DNA of 64,000 bases from assembly GCA_965216335.1 (NCBI GenBank), contig OZ244154.1, positions 1 through 64,000 of the forward strand, written 5' to 3'. Under the pieces are notes generated by a model. It made no database searches. It worked only from the letters and a program-made list of their open reading frames with translations, and had not been told where the DNA came from. The stretch is from JAHEJE01 sp965216335 (GTDB taxonomy: Bacteria; Pseudomonadota; Alphaproteobacteria; Rhizobiales; Aestuariivirgaceae). How positions within the stretch are numbered: position 1 is the first letter of the stretch; each line of letters opens with the position of its first letter. Shown piece by piece: positions 39,403 to 48,424 of the stretch. Both the position numbers and the translations under genes were made by a program.

Positions 39403-40647
39403 ATGATGAAGATGTTTTCTGAGCTGCCGGCTGCTCTTGCGCTCAACCCGACGGCCCTGGGCGATGCGGCGTACGGAACCGCACAGGCGGATGTGCTGAA
39501 CCAGGAGGGCCTGGCAACCGCAAGGTCTGTGATCACCACGTGGCCGGGTTACAAGCCGACACCGCTTGTCGAGTTGCCCGGCATTGCGACTGCTGCCGGG
39601 CTCGGCAAGCTGTTCTACAAGGACGAAGGCCATCGCTTTGGCTTGCGGAGTTTCAAACCGTTGGGCGGCGCCTTTGCTGTTGCCCGCATGCTGATGCGCG
39701 AATTGCCCCGCGCGGCCGATGCCGATATCGAGACAGTCACGGCCTCGGACCTTGTTGCAGGCCGGTTTCGTGAACATGCCGCGAAGTTCACCGTCACGGC
39801 GGCAACCGACGGCAATCACGGCAGGTCCGTGGCGTGGGGCGCACGCATGTTCGGGTGCAATTGCGTCATCTTCATCAATGAAGCCGTCAGCGCAGGCCGC
39901 GAAAAGGCTATCGCCGCTTTCGGTGCCGACGTGCGCAGAAACCCGGGTACCTATGACGACGCCGTACGAACGGCGCAAGTGACCGCCGCGCGCCAAGGCT
40001 GGTTCGTCATTCCGGATACGTCGGACGATGTATCGGCACAGGCGCCGCGCGATGTCATGCAGGGATACGCTGTGATGGCCGCCGAAACCATCGACCAACT
40101 GCCGGCGGGTGAGCCGCCGAGCCACATTTTCCTGCAGGCCGGGGTCGGCGGAATGGCAGCCGCCACCTGTGGTCAGTTCTGGCAGGCCTACGGAGCAAGC
40201 AAGCCAAAGACCATACTCGTCGAACCCGAGAGTTCGGCCTGCTGGTTTGCCAGCCTCAAAGCCGGCCAGCCGACCGCGATAAAGGGCGATCTGGACTCGC
40301 TGATGGGTGGCCTGGCGTGCGGAGAGGTTTCACGCGTTGCCTGGCCCATCCTCAAAGACGGTGCTGATGCGATGATGACGATCCAGGACGAAGCCGCGGC
40401 ACACTGCATGCGGCTACTGGCCAGGCCGCGCCAGGGCGATCCGGTTGTGGTTGCCGGAGAGTCCGGTGTTGCCGGCCTTGCCGGGCTGCTGACGGCGGCA
40501 GCCAACGAAGACATGCGCCGAACACTGGAGTTGGGGGAGAGCGCGCGTGTTGTCGTGTTCGGCACCGAGGGCGCGACCGATCCAAATACATACTCGCAGA
40601 TTGTCGGACGCCAAGCCGAAGAATTGCAATCACAAGGAGAGCCCTGA
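39403..40647 (+). CDS. dpaL: Diaminopropionate ammonia-lyase
   Basis: About 414 residues, fold-type II PLP enzyme that splits 2,3-diaminopropionate into pyruvate and two ammonia. The PLP Lys is in GLRSFKPLGGAF, with TDGNHGRSVAWGARMFG, QAGVGGMAA and GESGVAGLAGL typical of the YgeX/DpaL family. The start is uncertain. A GTG at 39361 has a well-spaced AAGGAAGG but lies in the loop of a stable hairpin. ATGs at 39403, 39406 and 39412 follow the hairpin and fit the family's N-terminus better. It overlaps the next gene by ATGA. Confidence 0.92.
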   Translation: MMKMFSELPAALALNPTALGDAAYGTAQADVLNQEGLATARSVITTWPGYKPTPLVELPGIATAAGLGKLFYKDEGHRFGLRSFKPLGGAFAVARMLMRELPRAADADIETVTASDLVAGRFREHAAKFTVTAATDGNHGRSVAWGARMFGCNCVIFINEAVSAGREKAIAAFGADVRRNPGTYDDAVRTAQVTAARQGWFVIPDTSDDVSAQAPRDVMQGYAVMAAETIDQLPAGEPPSHIFLQAGVGGMAAATCGQFWQAYGASKPKTILVEPESSACWFASLKAGQPTAIKGDLDSLMGGLACGEVSRVAWPILKDGADAMMTIQDEAAAHCMRLLARPRQGDPVVVAGESGVAGLAGLLTAAANEDMRRTLELGESARVVVFGTEGATDPNTYSQIVGRQAEELQSQGEP

Positions 40648-41879
40648 TGACCAACGACAATCTCAGGATCGACATCAACAGGTTGATGGGGCGGATCGGG
40701 GAGCTCGGCAGGATTGGCGCCCTGGAAGGTGGTGGTGTGTGCCGGCTGGCTTTGAGCGATGAGGACCGGCAGGGGCGCGACCTCGTCGTGAGCTGGATGA
40801 AGGATCTGGGGCTTGAAGTCTCGGTTGATCAGATCGGCAATATCGTCGCTGTCCGGTCCGGCCGGGAGGGCGGCCCGCCGGTGATGGCTGGTTCGCACAT
40901 TGACACTGTTGCGACCGGTGGTCTTTACGACGGTGCGCTGGTTGTGCTGGCGAGTCTGGAAGTCGCCGCGGTTCTCAACGATGCGGGTGTCGAGACGCGG
41001 CGCCCGATCGCGATTGGTGCCTTTACCAACGAGGAGGGCGCACGGTTCGCACCGGACATGATGGGCAGCGGTGTGCATCAGGGAAGCCTCGATTTGGCCG
41101 AAATGCTGGCATCGCCAGGCATTGATGGCTCAAATGTCGAAGCAAACCTGAACCGTATCGGCTATGCTGGCGCCGTGCCGGTTGGCCGGTTTCGCGCCCA
41201 CTGCTACTTTGAACTGCATGTCGAACAGGGGCCTGTGCTGGAAGAAGAACAGTTCACAATCGGTGCGGTAACCGGTGTGCAAGGCATCTCCTGGACGGAA
41301 TACAGCATCACCGGCGTCTCAAATCATGCCGGCACCACGCCAATGCGGCTGCGGCACGATGCAGGTTATGTCGCCGCGGCGATAGCAGCGGAAGCCCGCG
41401 CCATTGCCAACGATTTTGGCGGGGATCAGGTCGCTACCGTCGGCGTCAATGAACTGACCCCTAATCTGGTCAACGTGATTGCCAAACAGGCACGCGTAAC
41501 GGTTGATTTGCGCAACACGGATGATGAAGTTCTCCAGCGGGCAGAGGCCCGAATGTCGGCGTTTGCGCAGGCCGCAGCAGAGAACGAAGGCGTGGACATA
41601 CAGACCCGAACGCTGGCACGCTTTGCACCTGTCGAGTTTGACGCTGACAAGGTTTCACTCGTTGAGAACACTGCTCATGAGCTCGGCCATACGGTACGCC
41701 GGATGCCGTCAGGGGCTGGTCATGATGCTCAGATGTTTGCCCCAAATTGTCCGACTGCCATGATCTTCGTGCCATCCCGCGACGGCATCAGCCACAACAT
41801 CGAGGAGTTCACATCACCCGAGCACATCCAGGCCGGTGCCGACGTGCTCTTGCAGGTGATGCTGGCCAGCGCTGAATAG
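40647..41879 (+). CDS. M20-family Zn amidohydrolase (N-carbamoyl-L-amino-acid hydrolase / allantoate amidohydrolase type)
   Basis: 410 residues. Metal-site motifs of the hydantoinase/carbamoylase M20 branch are all visible: GSHIDTVATGGLYDG (His, Asp), FTNEEGARF (Glu-Glu), CYFELHVEQGPVLE (His) and GAGHDAQMF near the C-terminus. The dimerisation domain has TEYSITGVSNHAGTTPM. It starts on the ATGA overlap with dpaL. It would hydrolyse a ureido group to amino acid, CO2 and ammonia; L-carbamoyl amino acid, beta-ureidopropionate and allantoate are alternative substrates. Its position next to a D-carbamoylase favours a carbamoyl amino acid. Confidence 0.92.
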   Translation: MTNDNLRIDINRLMGRIGELGRIGALEGGGVCRLALSDEDRQGRDLVVSWMKDLGLEVSVDQIGNIVAVRSGREGGPPVMAGSHIDTVATGGLYDGALVVLASLEVAAVLNDAGVETRRPIAIGAFTNEEGARFAPDMMGSGVHQGSLDLAEMLASPGIDGSNVEANLNRIGYAGAVPVGRFRAHCYFELHVEQGPVLEEEQFTIGAVTGVQGISWTEYSITGVSNHAGTTPMRLRHDAGYVAAAIAAEARAIANDFGGDQVATVGVNELTPNLVNVIAKQARVTVDLRNTDDEVLQRAEARMSAFAQAAAENEGVDIQTRTLARFAPVEFDADKVSLVENTAHELGHTVRRMPSGAGHDAQMFAPNCPTAMIFVPSRDGISHNIEEFTSPEHIQAGADVLLQVMLASAE

Positions 41880-41890
41880 GGGAGGGTTCC

Positions 41891-42820
41891 ATGCCGAGAT
41901 TGGTTTCAGTGGCCGCAGCCCAGATGGGCCCGATTGGCCGGAGCGAGACGCGCTCATCGGCTGTGCGGCGGATGAGTGCCATGATGCGCGAGGCCAGCGG
42001 CCGCGGTGCAGACATCGTCGTCTATCCCGAACTGGCTCTGACGACGTTCTTTCCGCGATGGTTCATGGACGACCAGCAGGAGGTCGATTCATTTTTCGAA
42101 CGGACGATGCCGAACGAGGACACACAACCGCTTTTCGATCTGGCTCGTGAACTCGGTATCGGGTTTTATCTCGGCTATGCCGAGCTGGATGAAACCAAGG
42201 GCACCCGCCATCACTTCAACACATCCATACTGGTGGACCGGCGTGGCGAAATCGTCGGGAAGTACCGCAAGGTGCATTTGCCGGGTCACGCGGAGAACGA
42301 ACCCTGGCGTCCGTTCCAGCACCTGGAGAAGCGCTACTTCGAGGCGGGCAATCTCGGGTTCCCGATCTTTCCGGCGTTCGGCGGACGGCTGGGCATGTGT
42401 ATCTGCAATGACCGACGCTGGCCGGAAACATTCCGGGTCATGGGACTGCAGCAAGTGGAACTCGTCATGCTCGGCTACAACACGCCGGTTCACTATCCGC
42501 CAGCCCCGCAACATGATCATCTTCAGGACTTTCACAACCAGCTGGTGATGCAGGCGGGTGCCTATCAGAACGGCACCTGGGTTGTCGGCGTCGCAAAGGC
42601 AGGTAAGGAAGAAGGGTGTGACCTGATAGGCGGAACCTGCATCATCGCGCCCACCGGAGAAATCGTCGCCCAATGCCGGACGTTGGATGACGAAGTCATC
42701 ATCCACACCTGCGATCTCGACCGCTGCAAGGAGATCCAAGACAACATCTTCAATCTTGCTCTCCACCGGGAGCCAGCGTCTTACAGCCTGATCACGGACT
42801 CAAAATCCAGCCAACGGTGA
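41891..42820 (+). CDS. N-carbamoyl-D-amino-acid hydrolase (nitrilase superfamily)
   Basis: 309 residues. The catalytic triad falls at Glu47 (YPELALTTFFPRW), Lys127 (YRKVHLPG) and Cys172 (MCICNDRRWPE). As remembered, this is the same numbering as the Agrobacterium D-carbamoylase, and the surrounding text matches closely. The enzyme turns N-carbamoyl-D-amino acids into D-amino acids. It is the last gene of the TRAP-dpaL-M20 cluster, 11 bases after the M20 gene with GGGGAGGG as ribosome site. Confidence 0.94.
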   Translation: MPRLVSVAAAQMGPIGRSETRSSAVRRMSAMMREASGRGADIVVYPELALTTFFPRWFMDDQQEVDSFFERTMPNEDTQPLFDLARELGIGFYLGYAELDETKGTRHHFNTSILVDRRGEIVGKYRKVHLPGHAENEPWRPFQHLEKRYFEAGNLGFPIFPAFGGRLGMCICNDRRWPETFRVMGLQQVELVMLGYNTPVHYPPAPQHDHLQDFHNQLVMQAGAYQNGTWVVGVAKAGKEEGCDLIGGTCIIAPTGEIVAQCRTLDDEVIIHTCDLDRCKEIQDNIFNLALHREPASYSLITDSKSSQR

Positions 42821-43014
42821 ATGCGGACAGCTAAGGAACTTTTCGGGCTCTGGCAAGACTGATCTGTTTCATTCACAGCTACTCATGATCGGGGCATTGG
42901 ATGGCAGGCACTTGGAGCGGGGCTTGGGGGTGTACTGTTCTGGCAGGCATATTGGTTTGGAAATCGGAGTGGGCTTGAGTAGTATTTGTGCAGTGGCAAC
43001 TGGAGTAACATCAA

Positions 43015-43746
43015 TTGCCGACTGCAACTCGGGCGATACATGGAAAGGGCCCGGCCGTTCTGGCTGGTGCAAAGGTGCTGATTGCAGATGACCATCTGCT
43101 GTTTCGCCGCGGCTTCAGGCTGCTTTTCCAGGCGTTGTTTCCGGATGCCGAACTGGTCGGCGCAGGTGATGCCGGAACCGCTTACGGCATTCTTGAAGAC
43201 CAGCCCGACATCGCCCTTGTACTGCTCGATCTGGGAATGCCGGGCATGAACGGTCTGCATGGTGTTCGCCGGTTTGTCGACCATCAGCCCGCAATTCCGG
43301 TTGTCATCCTGTCGGCGCACACCGAACCGAATGAAATCCTGGATTGCATCGCACTGGGTGCGCGCGCCTATATCCCCAAGACGGCGGACGAACTGGTGGT
43401 CGAGAACGCGATCCGTCTGGTCATGCTTGGAGAGGTGTTCATCCCGTCACAGGCAATACAACAGATCAAGAATGTCGAGGACCAGGAGCTAAGCCATCAA
43501 CTTGCCGACCTGCCGGCGGACAATCCGCTGCGTAAGCTGACCAAGAGACAATGCGATACCCTGGCCCTGATGATGGAGGGTCAGTCGAACAAGGAGGTGG
43601 CCCGTCGCCTGGGCCTGCTGGAAAGCACGGTGAAGGCGCACGTCAAGGTCATCTTGAAGAAGCTCGCCGTCCACAACAGAACCCAGGCCGCGTTGGTTGC
43701 CAACGACCTGGGTTGGCCGCGCGCCACCAAGGTACGCAATTCATAG
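43015..43746 (+). CDS. LuxR/NarL-type response regulator
   Basis: About 243 residues. The receiver domain (about 20-135) has KVLIADDHLLFRRGFRLLF, the phospho-Asp in LVLLDLGMPGMNG, VVILSAH and YIPKTAD. The C-terminal LuxR helix-turn-helix (about 170-235) reads LTKRQCDTLALMMEGQSNKE, then VARRLGLLESTVKAHV. A TTG at 43015 with GGAG nine bases upstream is the best start seen; no ATG is available before the receiver domain. Its 3' end overlaps the convergent hybrid kinase gene by 6 bases. It probably pairs with that kinase. Confidence 0.9.
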   Translation: MPTATRAIHGKGPAVLAGAKVLIADDHLLFRRGFRLLFQALFPDAELVGAGDAGTAYGILEDQPDIALVLLDLGMPGMNGLHGVRRFVDHQPAIPVVILSAHTEPNEILDCIALGARAYIPKTADELVVENAIRLVMLGEVFIPSQAIQQIKNVEDQELSHQLADLPADNPLRKLTKRQCDTLALMMEGQSNKEVARRLGLLESTVKAHVKVILKKLAVHNRTQAALVANDLGWPRATKVRNS

Positions 43747-45249
43747 CAGTTTGACGATGGACTGTATGAGCGCCTCGGCCTTGATCGGCTTGTGCAGCAC
43801 GCTCAGTCCGCTGGCCTTGACTTCGGTGATTTGGCCCGGCGCGGTGTCACCGGTCAGGATAATCGCCGGTTTGACCCGGCCGGTGTACTTCCTCATTGCC
43901 TCCACGACATCGAGGCCGTTCATGTTGTCAGCCAATCGATAGTCCACGATTGCCAGATCGGCGGCTTCGGGCGCATCGCGGACGAGTTTGATGGCCTCGG
44001 CCGCGCTTGCTGCATCCAGCACCTCGGCCCCATACGATTCAAGCATATAGCGCAAAGACCGCAACTGCATGGGTTCGTCGTCCACGATTAGTAGGCAGTG
44101 GCCCTCCAATGGCATGTCGGACATCAGTTGCGGCCGAATATGCGGCGCGCAGATTTCGCGGCTGATTTCCAGGCTGACTGCAAACACCGATCCCAAGCCC
44201 GGCTGCGACCTCACAGTCAATTCGGCCTGCAGGAGATCGGCAAGCCGCTGGACGATGGCAAGCCCAAGCCCAATGCCCCTGCGCCGGTCACGTTGAGGAT
44301 TGCCGATCTGGTAAAACTCCTCGAAGATCTGCTCGAACTGGTCCGCATCAATACCGATACCGGTATCCCAGACCTCAATGCTCAGCCTGTTCCCGCGTGC
44401 CCTGCAGCCAATCAGAATGCGGCCTTCATGTGTGTAGCGGATCGCGTTTGAGACAAGGTTTTGCAGTATGCGCTGAAGCATGGCCGGATCGGTTCGCACG
44501 AAACGGGATGTTTGGACGACAGCAATCTTGTTGCCGTTTTCCGCCGCGCTGACGGTCATGCTGGCTTCAATCGCTTCCAGGATGTCGCCTACGCAGACAT
44601 TGGAAAACTCCGGTGTAATGGCACCTGCATCAAGCCGGGACACGTCCAGCAGACCATCAAGAAGCTCATTGCCGCTGTCCAGACAATATTGAACGTCGGT
44701 GAGAACTTCGGCTTGAGTTGCAGTAACCCGGCCAGCCTGCAAGGCTGCAATGAACATGGAGATCGCCTGTAGCGGTTGGCGCAAATCATGGCTGACAGCG
44801 GCCAGAAAGCGGGTCTTGGACGCGTTGGCCCGCTCAGCCGCGGCCATCGCCACGCGCAGCGTTGCTTCAACCTCCTTGCGCTCGGAAATGTCTCGCATGC
44901 TTGTGCGAAAACCAAGCGAGCGACCGTCGCGGTCGCGCATCGGCTGCCATGATACCGCCGCCCATCCGGTGCGTCCGTCTTTGGTCTTCAGTCTGAACTC
45001 GACGTCATTGCCGCTTGTGCCGGTTCGGGCAATTCTCAGAAGTTCCTGAATGCGCTGTCTGTCCTGCGGATGTATCAGGCCGGCCGGATAGTCTTTCATG
45101 GCAAGACAATCCTCAATGGAATAGCCGGTCATGCGTTCTACGGCCGGGTTGATCCACTGCACCTTTCCCTGCGGTGAAAACCAGGTTTCCCAATCATAGG
45201 TGTAGTTGGCTACGATCTCGAACGGGTTCTCAGCCGTGCCGGAACTCAT
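43741..45249 (-). CDS. PAS hybrid histidine kinase with C-terminal receiver domain
   Basis: 502 residues, no membrane segment, so cytosolic. A PAS/PAC domain (about 8-130; WINPAVERMTGYSIEDC, SMRDISERKEVE) is followed by a HisKA domain with AAVSHDLRQPLQAISMF. The HATPase domain has LVSNAIRYTHEGR, VWDTGIGID and GIGLGLAIV. A C-terminal receiver domain (about 380-500) has LLIVDDEP, phospho-Asp in AIVDYRLADN, and LHKPIKAE. The start lies next to the intergenic region that carries a MITE and then the ABC transporter operon, which may be the regulated target. Confidence 0.93.
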   Translation of the reverse strand: MSSGTAENPFEIVANYTYDWETWFSPQGKVQWINPAVERMTGYSIEDCLAMKDYPAGLIHPQDRQRIQELLRIARTGTSGNDVEFRLKTKDGRTGWAAVSWQPMRDRDGRSLGFRTSMRDISERKEVEATLRVAMAAAERANASKTRFLAAVSHDLRQPLQAISMFIAALQAGRVTATQAEVLTDVQYCLDSGNELLDGLLDVSRLDAGAITPEFSNVCVGDILEAIEASMTVSAAENGNKIAVVQTSRFVRTDPAMLQRILQNLVSNAIRYTHEGRILIGCRARGNRLSIEVWDTGIGIDADQFEQIFEEFYQIGNPQRDRRRGIGLGLAIVQRLADLLQAELTVRSQPGLGSVFAVSLEISREICAPHIRPQLMSDMPLEGHCLLIVDDEPMQLRSLRYMLESYGAEVLDAASAAEAIKLVRDAPEAADLAIVDYRLADNMNGLDVVEAMRKYTGRVKPAIILTGDTAPGQITEVKASGLSVLHKPIKAEALIQSIVKLL

Positions 45250-45368
45250 GTACCTTCAACTCCTGTTGATCGGGACTGTCCGGTCCGACGCAGCAGCCGG
45301 TTGCCCCGTTATCGTCGGGCCGCCGTTTGTGCCCAAGTTGGCCTGCCTCTCCTTCATTCCGACTGACC

Positions 45369-45638
45369 CTAGGGCCAGGACCCATTAATTAACACCATTC
45401 TGTTTGCCAAGGAGGGCTCGAATGCTGGAAAACAAGCGCAAGATCAGGCTTTATGCCTTATCGAGCATTGTTTGCCTGCAGGCCGGCCCTCCTTGGCAAA
45501 CCCTGCGGGCGCGGCGGATTTGCCCGCTGAGTGCGTTAGACAGGCTTGCAAACCAGGCAGGTTTCCGGCGCCTGTCTGTCTGCTCAGCAAGCAAATCCGC
45601 CACGCAGAATGATGTTCATTAATGAGTCCTGGCCCTAG
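45369..45638. mobile_element. MITE family II (270 bp, CTAG ends)
   Basis: Terminal inverted repeats of 34 bases start CTAGGGCCAGGACCCATTAA at the left and CTAGGGCCAGGACTCATTAA (inverted) at the right, differing at about four positions, and begin in CTAG. Inside are further self-pairing segments (TTTGCCAAGGAGGGC with GGCCCTCCTTGGCAAA, and GCAAATCCGCC with GGCGGATTTGC). No coding sequence is seen. CTAG targets are typical of IS5/IS427-type transposases. Confidence 0.85.
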
Positions 45639-46096
45639 GTAGTAGTCTTCCCCCCAATGATCGAACTGTTAGCCAATCAGAGACGTATCAATGCTGCACG
45701 GCAAATGAGTATCATTCAACTGTTTCCTATGGAGTGGGGCGCAATCTGGATGCTTCGGCAGAAAGTGAGCGCCCTTCTTCTTTTGCGGAAACTCCGCGGT
45801 TGATTGGCGGCAATTGTAACGAGCATGGTTCAACTCACATGCCGTGGCCGCAAGGCCCGTGATTTCGAATTGGCTTGCCCATTCTGGCCCAAAACGCTTG
45901 CTCAGCTAACGCGAGGCTGTTGCCGCGTTGCCGGCAAATCCAAATCCTCCCTACAAATGGGGAAATGCTCCCCCTAATGACGGGATTGCTTGGCCAGTCC
46001 GTAGACCGGATTATACCAATAAGAACCAATAACAGACCATTTCAAGGAATTTGGCTGAAACGGCAAATCAGTAAGGCAGCAACAGAGGAGGAAACT
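45639..46096. other. 458-bp upstream region of the ABC transporter operon
   Basis: No gene or repeat recognised. The stretch is AT-rich relative to its flanks, as expected for a promoter and leader of a highly expressed binding-protein gene. A GAGGAGG ribosome site ends it. Confidence 0.4.
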
Positions 46097-47413
46097 ATGG
46101 AACGCCGTGATGTGTTGAAGTTGGGTGCCGCGTTGCCTGTAGCCGGGGCAGCAATGATGGCCATGATCGGGCGGGCGGAGGCCAGCTGGCTCAACAAGCC
46201 CACTGGCAGCGAACCGGAGGGCGAGACCATCAATGTCGGTTTTCTGGCCGCCCTGTCGGGACCGGATGCGGGTTGGGGATTGCCTGGCCTGACCGGCAAC
46301 CAGATGTTCATCGATGAAGTGAACGCGCAAGGCGGGCTGCTTGTTGGCGGCAAGCGTCACAAGCTGGAGATGCATGCCTTCGACGACGAGGCGGTCGGCT
46401 CGAAGGCGCTGCAGGGCGCCAAGGAACTGGTGCTGCAGAAGAAGGTCAAGTTCATTTCGGCGATCGGCGGAAATCCGGCCGATGCGACCCATCCTTATCT
46501 CACCAAGACAAAGGTGATCTACGGCAGCCTCATTTCGACGGACATCAAGCCCGACCGGCCATACCTGATTGCCGGCGGCGACGTCACGCCGCGCATCGAT
46601 ATGATGCGGCCGTTCTATCACAAGATGACCAATCCGGATCTGAAACGCTGGGCGGTGTGTTCGCAGGACGACACCATCGGTCAGACCTGTCAGGCATGGG
46701 AAGTGGGTTCGGCAATCGCCGATGGCTGGGACATTGTCTACGACAAGCACTATGCGATCGAAACTGCCGATTTCGCCCCGATCGTCACCGCCATGCTGGC
46801 GACGAAGCCGGATGTCGTCAGCCTCAATCTGTCCTATCCGACATTCGTTGCCCTGATCATCGAACAGCTGCATCTGCAGGGCTTCAAGGGCAAGATCTCA
46901 GCCAACTATCTTGACACTGAATCGATCCTGCAGAAAGTGCCGGCGGAGTACCTGGAAGGTGCCGTCGACAGCTTCCCGCTGTTCGACGATCCCTGGTGGG
47001 GCGAGCCGAGTTTCCAGGCGGACTTCTATCGCGAATGGCTGAAGCGCTACGGTCCCGGTGCACCTGAGGACGTCAAGCGCAACATCACCGGCATCGATTG
47101 GGATCACGTCATCCTTTTGCGCGTGTGGGCACAGGGCGCTCAGCTCGCGGGTACGTTCGATCCCGATGCGGTTCTTGAGGCGCTGCGCAAGGAAAGCCAG
47201 ATCCCGTCCATCATCGGGCCGGGCGTCATGTCGGGTAAGGACATGTGGGGCATTGACAACATGCTGTCGCCGCCGATCCCGATCAACGAGGTCCGCGGCG
47301 GCACAAAACGCATCCAGGCGCACATCAGCTTCGAAAACTGGTTCCAGCCGCGCAAGGACGCCATCATCAAGGTGGTCCGCGACAAGGGCCAGATGTGGGA
47401 TCAGCGCGCCTGA
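46097..47413 (+). CDS. ABC transporter substrate-binding protein, branched-chain amino acid / amide type
   Basis: 438 residues, Peripla_BP (Leu/Ile/Val) fold. The N-terminus MERRDVLKLGAALPVAGAAM has the RRDVLK pattern of a Tat signal, with cleavage near AEA. The mature part has INVGFLAALSGPDAGWGLPG and MFIDEVNAQGGLLVGGKRHK. Residues such as TADFAPIVTAMLATKPDVV are typical. The solute could be a branched-chain amino acid, urea or an amide. It is the first gene of a complete five-gene transporter operon; a hairpin separates it from the first permease. Confidence 0.93.
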   Translation: MERRDVLKLGAALPVAGAAMMAMIGRAEASWLNKPTGSEPEGETINVGFLAALSGPDAGWGLPGLTGNQMFIDEVNAQGGLLVGGKRHKLEMHAFDDEAVGSKALQGAKELVLQKKVKFISAIGGNPADATHPYLTKTKVIYGSLISTDIKPDRPYLIAGGDVTPRIDMMRPFYHKMTNPDLKRWAVCSQDDTIGQTCQAWEVGSAIADGWDIVYDKHYAIETADFAPIVTAMLATKPDVVSLNLSYPTFVALIIEQLHLQGFKGKISANYLDTESILQKVPAEYLEGAVDSFPLFDDPWWGEPSFQADFYREWLKRYGPGAPEDVKRNITGIDWDHVILLRVWAQGAQLAGTFDPDAVLEALRKESQIPSIIGPGVMSGKDMWGIDNMLSPPIPINEVRGGTKRIQAHISFENWFQPRKDAIIKVVRDKGQMWDQRA

Positions 47414-47429
47414 CGCTCACGCCTCTCAA

Positions 47430-47466
47430 CCCCTCGCGAGAAAGCACCTGGCTTTCTGCGCGGGGG
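47430..47466 (+). promoter_or_regulatory. Intercistronic stem-loop after the binding-protein gene
   Basis: A stem formed by CCCCTCGCGAGAAAGC and GCTTTCTGCGCGGGG (one bulge) with loop ACCTG. Such hairpins after binding-protein genes usually favour higher expression of that gene than of the permeases. Confidence 0.55.
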
Positions 47467-47540
47467 GCTTTGCCAACCGTCCGTCGCACGGTACCATCAG
47501 CCTGCGCATGTGACGTCACGACCTCTCAACGGATCGCAGC

Positions 47541-48410
47541 ATGGACTTGCCAACGTTCCTACAAACCGTCGCCAACTCCGTGGTGCTCGGGTCGATATAT
47601 GCCACGGTCGCAGTCGGTTTGGCACTGGCCTTCGGGGTCATGCAGATGGCCAATTTCGCCCACGGCGAATTCTTCATGGGCGGCGCTTATGTCGTCTATG
47701 TGCTGTATGCCCTGGCAGGCGTGCCGTTTCCGATCGCCGTCTTGGCGGCCTTTCCGATCATCGCATTGCTCGGTGTCGTAACCGAAAGGTTCATCTTTCG
47801 AAACACCCGCGACAACGTGCTTGCCGGGTTCATGGCCACGGCCGGGCTGGCGCTCATACTGCAGGTGCTGGTCGGCCAGATGTGGGGCGTCGGCCTGATG
47901 CGCTCCATCCCGACACCCTACATGCACATTGCCGAGGTCGGGCCGGTGAGGCTCGGCTGGCAGCGGCTGATCATCCTGCCGGCAGCGGCGGTGATGATGG
48001 GCGGGCTGTGGCTGTTCCTGCAACGAACCAAGTGGGGCAAGGGTCTCAGGGCCTGCGCCCAGGACCCCGAGGCAGCGGCGATCAACGGCATCGGCAACAA
48101 CAAGATGGCCTCTCTGTCGATGCTGATCGCCGGTGGCTTCGCCGGCGTGTCCGGCGCCCTGATGGCACCGATCCTGGCGGTGACGCCTTATATGGGGCAC
48201 GGCATCATCGTCACCGCATTTGTCGTGGTCATCGTCGGCGGCATGGCGAGCATCGAAGGCGCCGTGCTTGCGGCGTTCCTGCTCGGCTTCATTCATACCT
48301 TCACCACAACCCTGTTCGATGCGGTCGTTTCGACCATGGTCGGGGTCGCCTTCATGGCACTGGTGCTTGTCATCAAACCGGCCGGCCTGCTTGGCCGCGT
48401 CAAGCAGTAG
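47541..48410 (+). CDS. livH: Branched-chain amino acid ABC transporter permease, LivH type
   Basis: A 289-residue inner-membrane protein with about eight helices. LivH signatures are MANFAHGEFFMGGAYVVYVL near the N-terminus, GKGLRACAQDPEAAAINGI in the cytoplasmic coupling loop, and VVVIVGGMASIEGAVLAAFL near the end. It partners with LivM encoded 14 bases downstream. Confidence 0.94.
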   Translation: MDLPTFLQTVANSVVLGSIYATVAVGLALAFGVMQMANFAHGEFFMGGAYVVYVLYALAGVPFPIAVLAAFPIIALLGVVTERFIFRNTRDNVLAGFMATAGLALILQVLVGQMWGVGLMRSIPTPYMHIAEVGPVRLGWQRLIILPAAAVMMGGLWLFLQRTKWGKGLRACAQDPEAAAINGIGNNKMASLSMLIAGGFAGVSGALMAPILAVTPYMGHGIIVTAFVVVIVGGMASIEGAVLAAFLLGFIHTFTTTLFDAVVSTMVGVAFMALVLVIKPAGLLGRVKQ

Positions 48411-48424
48411 GAGCGCTGTAGCCA

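Noticed and set aside
46000..46873. Minus-strand open frame of 299 codons over the binding-protein gene
   Set aside because: It overlaps a clear periplasmic binding protein and has shadow composition.
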